Below, in pieces: positions 53,334 through 60,358 of a stretch of 64,000 nucleotides of DNA; the stretch's first letter is position 1; every line of letters begins with the position of its first letter. The position numbers were made by a program, and so were the translations under genes. Source of the stretch: Achromobacter marplatensis (GTDB lineage: Bacteria > Pseudomonadota > Gammaproteobacteria > Burkholderiales > Burkholderiaceae_B); contig NZ_NJIG01000001.1 in assembly GCF_002209535.1 (NCBI RefSeq), positions 124,001-188,000 of the forward strand, read 5' to 3'. The notes below the pieces were generated by a model, which was not told the origin of the DNA, did no database searches, and saw only the letters and a list, made by a program, of their open reading frames with translations.

Positions 53334-56300
53334 GCGGCTTCGGCTCCGGCGGTGGCGCGCTGGATGGCCAGCTGCTGCAGGTTTTCGATGATCTGCTTTT
53401 GCGACATCAGGCTCAGGTCGACCACTTCACGGGCTTGCGCCACGTAGTAGGACAGTTGCTCGTCACCGCGCGCGATGGACTTGTCCAGCGCCGCTTCGAT
53501 GCGTTGCAGATGGGCCACCAGCTTGTCGTTGGACTCGCCGAACAGTTGCACCGCGGTGCCGAACGATTCGCCCAGGCTGGCCACTTCCACGGCGCTGGTG
53601 GTGACTTGCGCCGCCACGTCGGTGAGCTTGCCGGTTTCGGCTTCGACGCGGTCGGTGAACTGCGTGCCGACGCGTTCCAGCAACTCGGCCGACGAGGCGA
53701 CCAGCGCGTCCACGGCCGTGCGTTGTTCGGTGGCCGTGTGGTTCACGGCGTTCAGCAGCGTGTCCAGCGTTTCCAGCAGGCGGTTGCGCTCTTGCAGCAT
53801 GTCGTTGTCGCGCACCATGCTGTCGGACAGCTTCTGGCGCAGTTCGCCGATGACCTCGGCGGCGGCCTTGGGCGCTTCCGACGCAGCTTGCACCAGGCGG
53901 CCGATCTCGGCGATGGTGTCGCTGGCGTGCGCCTGGGTCTGCGCGGTGATGTCGTGCGCGGTCTGGGCCAGCGTGTCGCAGATCTGCTGCTGCTGGCTGG
54001 CGGTTGCGGCGCCGGCCCGTTCCCATTCGTGGCGCAGCGCGTCAGCCATCGCGGCCAGTTTGTCAGTCCATGTGGCCAGGCGCGCTTCGTCGTTGGACGC
54101 CACCGCGGCTTGCAGGTCGGCGTGCGATTGATCCAGTGTGCGCAGGAACGAGGTCGAGTGCTGCTCGAAGGTCGCCGCAGCGGTTTCCAGCGCCTGGCGA
54201 TTGGCGGCGGCCAGTTGTTCGCCCACGTTTTCCTGGCGCGCCTGCGCGTCGGTCCAGGCCTGGGTGACATGGCTTGCCGCCGTTTCCAGGCGGGTGGACA
54301 CGTTTTCCAGCAGGCTGGCCTGCGCCTCGGTCTGCGCGGTGATGTCGCGCGTAGCCTGAGTCAGCGTCTGGGTGACGGCTTGCTGGCGGTCGGCGGCTTG
54401 CACGCCGGCCAGTTCCCATTCCTGGCCCAGCGCATCGGCCATGGCGGCCAATTTACCGGTCCAGGCGGACAGGCGTTCTTCGTCCTTCGCGGCCAGGGCG
54501 GCTTGCAGGTCTGCATGCGACTGGTCCAACGTGCGCAGGAGCGCCGCCGAGTGCTGCTCGAACGCGGCGGCTGCCGCGGCCAGCGCCTGCTGGTTGTCCG
54601 CGGCCAGTTTTTCGCCGACCTGTTCCTGGCGCGTCTGTGCGTCGGTCCAGGCTTGGGTGACTTCGCGCGCGGCCGTCTCAAGGCGGGTCGACACGGTCTC
54701 CAGCAAGCGGGCTTGCGCCTCGCTGCGGGTGGCGACGTCTTCGGCCGTCAAGGCCAGCGTGTCGCTGATTTCCTGCTGGCGGGTGACCGTGTGGTCGCCG
54801 GCCGCCTTCCATTCCTGGCCCAGCGCCGCGGCCATCGTGGCAAGCGTGCCGGTCCAGGCGGCCAGGCGTTCGTGATCCTTCGCGGCCAGCGCGGCGTGCA
54901 GGTCCGTGTGCGATTGCGCCAGGGTGTGCAAGAGCGACGCCGAGTGCTGCTCGAACGCGGCTGCCGCGGTGGTCAGGGCCTGCTGGTTGTCCGCAGCCAG
55001 CTTTTCGCTGACCTGCTCCTGGCGGGACAACGCTGTGTTCCATTGGTCGGACACGCGAGCGGCGGCTGTTTCCAGACGGGTCGACACGCTTTCAAGCAGC
55101 TGGGCCTGGGCCTCGGTCTGGGACGTGACGTCGCGTGCCGTGCGGGCAAGCGAATCCGTCCAGGCGGTCAGGCGCGCTTCGTCGCGGGCAGCCAATGCGG
55201 CTTGGAGGTCGGTATGCGACTGGTCCAGCGTGCGCAAGAGCGATGCCGCGTGCTGCTCGAAGGCGGCGGCGGCGGTGGTCAAGGCTTGCTGGTTGTCCGT
55301 GGCCAGCTTTTCGCCGACCTGTTCCTGGCGGGACAGCGCGGCGTCCCAGCGGTCGGACACGCTGTTGGCGGCCGCTTCCATGCGCGCCGACACGCCTTCC
55401 AGCAGGCTGGCTTGCGTGGCCGCCTGGGCATTGATGTCGCGCACGGTCTGGGCCAGCGTATCGCTGATGGCCTGCTGGCGGTCGGCGGCTTGCGCGCCGG
55501 ACTGCTGCCATTCCTGGCGCAGGGTGGCGCCCATGGCGCCCAGCGTCTCGGTCCAGGCGGCCAGGCGTTGCTGGTCGCGCGAAGCCAGCTCGGATTGCAG
55601 CAGGGAGTGCGATTGGTTCAAGGTGCGCAGCAACGAGGCGGAGTGCTGCTCGAAGCTGGCGGCCGCCGCGGTCAGGGCTTGCAGGTTGTCGCCGGCCAGC
55701 TTTTCGCTGACGCGCTCTTGCCGCGACAACGCGGAAGTCCAGGCGTCAGACAAGTTGCCCGACGACGCTTCCAGGCGCGTGGAGACGCCGTCCAGCAGCG
55801 CGGACGAGCGTTGTTCGAAGGTCTCGGCGAAACGGTCCAGCGATGCGCGCAGGTCCTGCGCAAGCGCTTCGCTTGCGCGCTGCTGGCCGGCCAGGGCCTG
55901 GTTCCAGATGTCGGCCACATTGGCGGTGGACGCCTGGAAACCCGAGGTCAGGGTGGCCAACTGCTGCTGTACGGCCTGCGTCACCGTGTCTTGCAGACTG
56001 GCGGTCTCGCGCGACAGGCTGGCCATCGTGGCTTGCACCACGGGCTGCAGCGCCACGCCGGCGGAACGCGCGCTTTCGGCCACGCCTTCCTTCATGGACT
56101 GTTCCATCACGGAGGCCAGGCGGGCGTAGGCCGCCTCGGCCTTGCCCTGGAACACGTCCTGGCTGGCAAGCTGCCGCTCGTTCATGGATTGGGTCTGCTT
56201 TTCCATGCTTTGCATCATGGTCTGCAGGCGGTCGACCAGCGTAGGCATCGCCTCGGCTTGGCGTTGCATCACCTCAGCCTGCCGTTGCAGCAGCTTGAAG

Positions 56301-56932
56301 GACTCTTCGCGCTGATAGCTTTGCGAGTACACCCGCAGGGTGGTGGCGATCTTGGTGTCCAGCAGTTGCGCGGCTTGTACGCGTTCGCGGCGGCATAGCG
56401 CGGCCAACAAACCCAGCATGGCGGACGTAGCCACGCCGGCGATCGAGGTGCCGAATGCGAATCCCAGGCCCTTGACGGGAGCTGCCAGCGACGCGCGAAT
56501 GGCGCCCAGGTCGGTGGCGCTTTCCAGTGCCATGCCGGTGCCGCGCAACGTCACGACCATGCCCAGGAAGGTGCCGAGCATGCCCAGCAACACCAGCAGG
56601 CCGACAAGATAGGGTGTCAGCGCCGGGCCGGGCAGGCCGACCCGTTCGCCTTCCACCCGCAGCCGCGCCGCATTGCGCAGGCTGGGATGCAATGGGTCCA
56701 GCCAGGAGGCCAGGCTGGCCGGCGCTTCCTTCAGGTTGGCGACCGAACGCGTCAGGCTGGAGGTGGCTTGCTGGTAGCGCAGCAGTTCCACCGCGCCGGC
56801 TAGATAGCAGACGCCGATCAGCAGCGTGACGGCCAGCGCCAGCGGATTGGTGCCGGCATAGCCCGCGCCGATCCAGCCCACGACGGCCAGACCGGCCAGG
56901 AAAACGACGAAATTGATCAGATACTTGGACAT
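53330..56932 (-). CDS. DUF802-type giant protein: MotA/TolQ-like membrane domain with repeat coiled-coil tail
   Basis: A 1200-residue protein from ATG 56932 (MSKYLINFVVFLAGLAVVGWIG). Four membrane helices lie at about 4-27, 30-51, 103-130 and 155-182; helices 3 and 4 (LVGLLVLLGMLGTFLGMVVTL; GLGFAFGTSIAGVATSAMLGLL) match the MotA/TolQ/ExbB channel pattern, with T121, T162 and S163 at polar pore positions. From about 185 the chain is one long, Gln/Ala/Glu-rich helical tail. A divergent half repeat (about 315-378) is followed by five repeats (379-1004) and a non-repeated helical end (1005-1200). Together with the OmpA-family partner it should form a proton-driven complex with a very long cytosolic tail. 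Confidence 0.85.
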   Translation of the reverse strand: MSKYLINFVVFLAGLAVVGWIGAGYAGTNPLALAVTLLIGVCYLAGAVELLRYQQATSSLTRSVANLKEAPASLASWLDPLHPSLRNAARLRVEGERVGLPGPALTPYLVGLLVLLGMLGTFLGMVVTLRGTGMALESATDLGAIRASLAAPVKGLGFAFGTSIAGVATSAMLGLLAALCRRERVQAAQLLDTKIATTLRVYSQSYQREESFKLLQRQAEVMQRQAEAMPTLVDRLQTMMQSMEKQTQSMNERQLASQDVFQGKAEAAYARLASVMEQSMKEGVAESARSAGVALQPVVQATMASLSRETASLQDTVTQAVQQQLATLTSGFQASTANVADIWNQALAGQQRASEALAQDLRASLDRFAETFEQRSSALLDGVSTRLEASSGNLSDAWTSALSRQERVSEKLAGDNLQALTAAAASFEQHSASLLRTLNQSHSLLQSELASRDQQRLAAWTETLGAMGATLRQEWQQSGAQAADRQQAISDTLAQTVRDINAQAATQASLLEGVSARMEAAANSVSDRWDAALSRQEQVGEKLATDNQQALTTAAAAFEQHAASLLRTLDQSHTDLQAALAARDEARLTAWTDSLARTARDVTSQTEAQAQLLESVSTRLETAAARVSDQWNTALSRQEQVSEKLAADNQQALTTAAAAFEQHSASLLHTLAQSHTDLHAALAAKDHERLAAWTGTLATMAAALGQEWKAAGDHTVTRQQEISDTLALTAEDVATRSEAQARLLETVSTRLETAAREVTQAWTDAQTRQEQVGEKLAADNQQALAAAAAAFEQHSAALLRTLDQSHADLQAALAAKDEERLSAWTGKLAAMADALGQEWELAGVQAADRQQAVTQTLTQATRDITAQTEAQASLLENVSTRLETAASHVTQAWTDAQARQENVGEQLAAANRQALETAAATFEQHSTSFLRTLDQSHADLQAAVASNDEARLATWTDKLAAMADALRHEWERAGAATASQQQQICDTLAQTAHDITAQTQAHASDTIAEIGRLVQAASEAPKAAAEVIGELRQKLSDSMVRDNDMLQERNRLLETLDTLLNAVNHTATEQRTAVDALVASSAELLERVGTQFTDRVEAETGKLTDVAAQVTTSAVEVASLGESFGTAVQLFGESNDKLVAHLQRIEAALDKSIARGDEQLSYYVAQAREVVDLSLMSQKQIIENLQQLAIQRATAGAEAA
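53921..55798 (-). repeat. Five tandem coding repeats in the DUF802 tail
   Basis: In coding order the units are 55406-55798, 55100-55405, 54707-55099, 54314-54706 and 53921-54313. Four are 131 codons. The second has 102, lacking 29 in frame just after the AWTDSLA segment. Each begins LLE-x-VSTRLE, has a tryptophan at position 20, contains the core RQEQVGEKLAADNQQAL and FEQHSASLLRTLDQSH, and ends DITAQTEAQA. The DNA is also closely similar between units, so recombination could change copy number. Confidence 0.88.
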
Positions 56933-56942
56933 AGTGTCCCGG

Positions 56943-57746
56943 TTAGCTGGCGCGAAGGGCGGCAAGCAGCCCCTCGACCGGTTGTAAACGAACATCCAAT
57001 TCGGCGAGCAGGACGCTCCGCATATCCTTGCGGAACACGTCCAGCCATGCGCCGGGTGTTATCGACACGGGCGCCGGCTCAGGCGCCGTGGCGCCTTCTG
57101 CCTCGGCGCCCGCGCCGTCTTCAGTTTGCGTATCGGCGCTGGCCTCGGCCAATGCTGCCGCTTCGGCCAGGCGCAGGCGGTCGAAATGCCCGCCAAGCAG
57201 CTTGGGGATCACGCCGAGCAGGGCGCGTTCCTTCGGCAGCAGCGCCCGGTCCATGATGGCGTCCACCACTGCCAGACGCGTCATTTCGCCGTTCTTGGCG
57301 GCGACCATTCCGCGCAGACGACTGCGCAGATTGCCCACGCTGGTCTCCATCGTGTGCTGCAACGACTGATACCGTTGCCGGAAATTCGAGTAATCCGCTT
57401 CGGCTTCCGCGACGGCCGCCGGCTTCTTCGCCGGCGCTTGCCCCGGAATAGGCCGTTTGGCGGCGGTCGCCGCGGTGTCGCTGGCGATGGCATCCGCCAG
57501 CGTGGTCCGGACGCGCATGCACTCGCGTTCCTCGGCGCTGCTGAACGTCCGCGCGCCGGGGGCAATCACCGGCGGGCTGGTGTTCAAGGCCGCGGATAGC
57601 GCGATCGCGTCCGTCCAGCCAAGCCACTGGCTCAGATGGTCGGAAAGCGATTGCCTGGATTCCGGAACGTCGACATCCGTCAGGCGAGTCAGCAAGCGAA
57701 TGAGCGTCGGGCCGCTTAAACCTGTGCGCTGTGGGGCTTGCAACAT
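56943..57746 (-). CDS. DUF3348-type protein, first gene of the MotAB-like operon
   Basis: A 267-residue soluble protein: SGPTLIRLLTRLTDVDVPESRQSLSDHLSQWLGWTDAIALSAALNT at the N-terminus, a basic/alanine-rich linker (KRPIPGQAPAKKPAAVAEAEA), a helical section (YSNFRQRYQSLQHTMETSVGNLRSRLRG..., LLPKERALLGVIPKLLGGHFDRLR), an acidic low-complexity stretch and a conserved-looking C-terminus (WLDVFRKDMRSVLLAELDVRLQPVEGLLAALRAS). The sequence fits what I recall as DUF3348. It ends 10 bases before the DUF802 gene. The AT-rich patch at 57747-57775 may be its promoter. No known function. Confidence 0.77.
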   Translation of the reverse strand: MLQAPQRTGLSGPTLIRLLTRLTDVDVPESRQSLSDHLSQWLGWTDAIALSAALNTSPPVIAPGARTFSSAEERECMRVRTTLADAIASDTAATAAKRPIPGQAPAKKPAAVAEAEADYSNFRQRYQSLQHTMETSVGNLRSRLRGMVAAKNGEMTRLAVVDAIMDRALLPKERALLGVIPKLLGGHFDRLRLAEAAALAEASADTQTEDGAGAEAEGATAPEPAPVSITPGAWLDVFRKDMRSVLLAELDVRLQPVEGLLAALRAS

Positions 57747-57953
57747 ACCACCAGAGTCAAAAAGGGGGGAGTTTACACGCTGGCGAGGCGGGAAAGGGAG
57801 CGCTGGCGGGGGCTTTCGGTATAAAACGGGGACGCATCGCTTTCAGGGTGCAACAGTGTGACGGCGCAGGCGGGTTGCTGGCACGGGTGCCCACGGGTGG
57901 TAGATTAGTTTCCAGGCCCGGGCCAGCAGGAGCGATAGCGTGGCGGCACCTCC

Positions 57954-59183
57954 ATGGATATTCTGATTTCAAGCGCGTCGCGCGCGTTGGCGGCGGGCGA
58001 TCCGCTGGGCGCGCTGAACCACGTTGCGCTGCGCGACGATGCGCCGGCGCTGGCGTTGCGCGGGATCGCGATGGCGCAACTGGGCGACTTCGTGCGGTCC
58101 AAAGCGCTGCTGCGCCGCGCGGCCAAGGCATTCGGCGCGACGGACGCCATTGCCCGCGCCCGTTGCGTGGTGGCCGAGGCCGAGGTCGCGCTGGCCTCGC
58201 GGGATTTGGCATGGCCGGAAAAGTCGCTGGCCGCCGCCCGGGCCGCGCTGGCCGCGCACGGGGACGTAGTCAATGCCGCCCATGCGGCGCATCTGCAGGC
58301 GCGCAGGCAATTGCTGACCGGCCGGCTGGAAGAGGCGGGGCACACGCTGGCCGCCGTGGACGCTGCGGGGCTGCCCGCCGCGTCGCGCGCGATCCATGAA
58401 CTGATCCGGGGCGGCATCGCGTTGCGCCAGGTGCAGGCGTCGGCGGCCAGCGCGGCGCTGGCCCGCGCTGCACACGCCGCCGGCCGGGCGGGCATCCCGG
58501 CCTTGCTGGCGGAAGTGGACCATGCGTTCTCCGCGTTGAGCGCGCCGGCCGGCCGCCGGGTCGGGCAGGGCGAATCGCGGGACATGACGTTGGGCGAGGT
58601 GGAAGCACTGCTGGCGTCCAAGGCAATCGTCGTCGACGCCTGCCGCAATGTATTGCGGCGCGAGGGCCGGGCGGTGCCGCTGGCCAGCCGCCCCGTCCTG
58701 TTCACGCTGGCGCGGCTGCTGGCCGAGGCCTGGCCGCAGGACGTATCGCGTGAACTGCTGATCGCCCAGGCTTTTCGGACTGGCTTCCAGGACGACTCCC
58801 ATCGTGTGCGATTGCGCGTGGAGATCGGGCGCTTGCGCGCGGCGATGCGTCCGTTGGCCGGCGTCAGCGCGACGAAGCACGGCTTTGTGCTGAAGCCGGA
58901 GGGGGCGCCGGAGGTGGTGGTGCTTGCCCGACCCCTGGAGGCGGCCGACCGGGATCAAGCCGCGGTGCTGGCCTGCCTGGCCGATGGCCAGGCGTGGTCC
59001 AGTTCCGCGTTGGCGCTGGCGCTGGGCGCCAGCCAGCGCACCATGCAGCGGGCGCTGGATGCGCTGGCGGCGGCCGGGCAGGCGCAGCCGTTGGGGCACG
59101 GGCGCGCGCGCCGGTGGATGACGCCGCCGGTGCCGGGTTTCACGACAAGCTTGTTACTCCCGGCATTGCTGCCCGGTGAGTAG
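57954..59183 (+). CDS. Regulator with TPR-like N-terminus and two predicted DNA-binding segments
   Basis: A 409-residue protein. Residues 1-200 are alanine-rich helical pairs like tetratricopeptide repeats (ALRGIAMAQLGDFVRSKALLRRAAKAFGATDAIARARCVVAEAEVALASRD). About 230-320 resembles an OmpR-type winged helix (RNVLRREGRAVPLASRPVLFTLARLLAEAWPQ..., HRVRLRVEIGRLRAAMRPLAGVSATKHGFVL). The C-terminus adds a second helix-turn-helix (SSALALALGASQRTMQRALDALAAAGQ). The start at 57954 lacks a good ribosome site. It is followed at 32 bases by a beta-propeller gene. Targets unknown. Confidence 0.68.
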   Translation: MDILISSASRALAAGDPLGALNHVALRDDAPALALRGIAMAQLGDFVRSKALLRRAAKAFGATDAIARARCVVAEAEVALASRDLAWPEKSLAAARAALAAHGDVVNAAHAAHLQARRQLLTGRLEEAGHTLAAVDAAGLPAASRAIHELIRGGIALRQVQASAASAALARAAHAAGRAGIPALLAEVDHAFSALSAPAGRRVGQGESRDMTLGEVEALLASKAIVVDACRNVLRREGRAVPLASRPVLFTLARLLAEAWPQDVSRELLIAQAFRTGFQDDSHRVRLRVEIGRLRAAMRPLAGVSATKHGFVLKPEGAPEVVVLARPLEAADRDQAAVLACLADGQAWSSSALALALGASQRTMQRALDALAAAGQAQPLGHGRARRWMTPPVPGFTTSLLLPALLPGE

Positions 59184-59214
59184 CATGACTTCTCCACCCA
59201 AACAGGATGCGATC

Positions 59215-59847
59215 ATGAAACGAACCCAAGCCCAAATCCTCCGTGAATACGGCCCGTTCCCCGGCGTCGACAACGTGCATGGCGTCACGTTCGATGGCCA
59301 ACAGGTCTGGTTCGCGACAGGTGAGCAACTCGTCGCGCTGGATCCCGGTAGCGGCGAAACCCCGCGGGCGCTGAATGTCGCGGCCAGCGCCGGCACGGCC
59401 TTTGACGGTGAGTATTTCTATCAGATCGCCGACGGGCGCATCCAAAAGGTGGATCCGAAGAACGGCCGCGTGCTGTCGACGATTCCAGCGCCCGGCGGCG
59501 GCGGGGATTCCGGCATGGCGTGGGCCGAAGGCTCGCTATGGGTCGGCCAGTATCAGCAACGCAAGATCCATCAGGTGGATCCCGAGACCGGCCGCGTGTT
59601 GCGCTCCATCGATTCCGACCGCTATGTCACCGGCGTCACGTGGGTGGACGGCCAGCTTTGGCACGGCACCTGGGAGAACGACGCCAGCGAGCTGCGGCGC
59701 CTGGAACCCGCGACCGGCGACGTGCTGGAAAGTGTCGAGATGCCCGCCGGTGTCGGGGTGTCGGGCCTGGAGTCGGATGGCGCGGACCGCTTCTACTGCG
59801 GCGGGGGCAATAGCGGCAAGGTCAGGGCGGTGCGGCGCCCCGGGTAG
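59215..59847 (+). CDS. Beta-propeller protein (Vgb/glutamine cyclotransferase-like)
   Basis: A 210-residue cytosolic protein made of about five short blade-like repeats of the type V-H-G-V-T-F-D-G-Q-Q-V-W-F-A-T / A-F-D-G-E-Y-F-Y-Q-I-A-D-G-R-I-Q-K-V-D-P / G-S-L-W-V-G-Q-Y, each ending with a D-P-x-T/N-G turn. This resembles streptogramin-lyase (Vgb) or glutamine-cyclotransferase propellers but is shorter than both and lacks a signal peptide. ATGs at 59185 and 59215 are both possible; the second has AGGA upstream. A catalytic role is not demonstrable. Confidence 0.65.
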   Translation: MKRTQAQILREYGPFPGVDNVHGVTFDGQQVWFATGEQLVALDPGSGETPRALNVAASAGTAFDGEYFYQIADGRIQKVDPKNGRVLSTIPAPGGGGDSGMAWAEGSLWVGQYQQRKIHQVDPETGRVLRSIDSDRYVTGVTWVDGQLWHGTWENDASELRRLEPATGDVLESVEMPAGVGVSGLESDGADRFYCGGGNSGKVRAVRRPG

Positions 59848-59892
59848 AATCAGTCGTGGGGCTTGGCCCCTGGACTTCACTCTGGGAAACGC

Positions 59893-60264
59893 ATGAAGCT
59901 TGCTTCGCTAGGTATTTTGGGAATGGCCGTGGTCGGCTTCGCGGCGCACGCCGAGCCGCTCGTCGTCCCGACTCCGGAGCAGGCGCATGCCGCCGTGGTC
60001 ACATTGCTGGGCGACGATCTGCCCGGCATGAAACAGTCGCAGCTGGCCATCGGCACCTGCCTGCCCGCGCCCAACCCGTCGCACAAAGGGCGGGTCTCTT
60101 GCACCACCATGCTGCTGATGCCGGCGGGCACCTCGGAGGCGCCGATGGACTTCTATCAGGATGGCGGCAAGTGGGTGGCCTCGCCGCCGACCAACCTGGA
60201 ATTGCCGTTTCCCGATCCCAAGCTGGCGAACCAGCATTGGGTGCCGGGTACAGGCAAGCCGTAG
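59893..60264 (+). CDS. Small exported protein of unknown function
   Basis: A 123-residue protein with a signal peptide (MKLASLGILGMAVVGFAAHA, cleaved before EPL) and a compact domain with two cysteines (C56 and C70) that could form a disulfide in the periplasm. The C-terminal part is proline-rich (DGGKWVASPPTNLELPFPDPKLANQHWVPGTG). GGGAAA precedes the ATG at 59893. It follows the beta-propeller gene by 45 bases and converges on the ferredoxin-reductase/M24 gene. I do not recognise the family. Confidence 0.68.
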   Translation: MKLASLGILGMAVVGFAAHAEPLVVPTPEQAHAAVVTLLGDDLPGMKQSQLAIGTCLPAPNPSHKGRVSCTTMLLMPAGTSEAPMDFYQDGGKWVASPPTNLELPFPDPKLANQHWVPGTGKP

Positions 60265-60358
60265 ACGGCCGAAGCCGCTTCATGCTTGTGCTGCCCCTGG
60301 CTCCGGCGCCGGGTCGGCCGATCGCGTATGGCCATGTGCGCCCATCTTGCCCAGGCGT

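Noticed and set aside
53921-55798. CRISPR array or satellite DNA
   Set aside because: The repeats are about 393 bases, contiguous and keep one reading frame, so they are protein repeats.
53294-56398. Plus-strand open frame of over 1000 codons opposite the DUF802 gene
   Set aside because: It mirrors the repeats of the minus-strand coding sequence and has no start signal. The minus-strand protein has coherent membrane helices and operon overlaps.
53330-56932. Phage tail tape-measure protein
   Set aside because: Long coiled coil and repeats are similar in look, but there are four N-terminal membrane helices of the MotA type and no phage structural genes nearby.
52010-57746. A classical Zorya defence system
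   Set aside because: ZorA/ZorB-like organisation is present, but no ZorC, ZorD helicase/nuclease or ZorE HNH protein is encoded in the operon, and the flanking proteins are unrelated.
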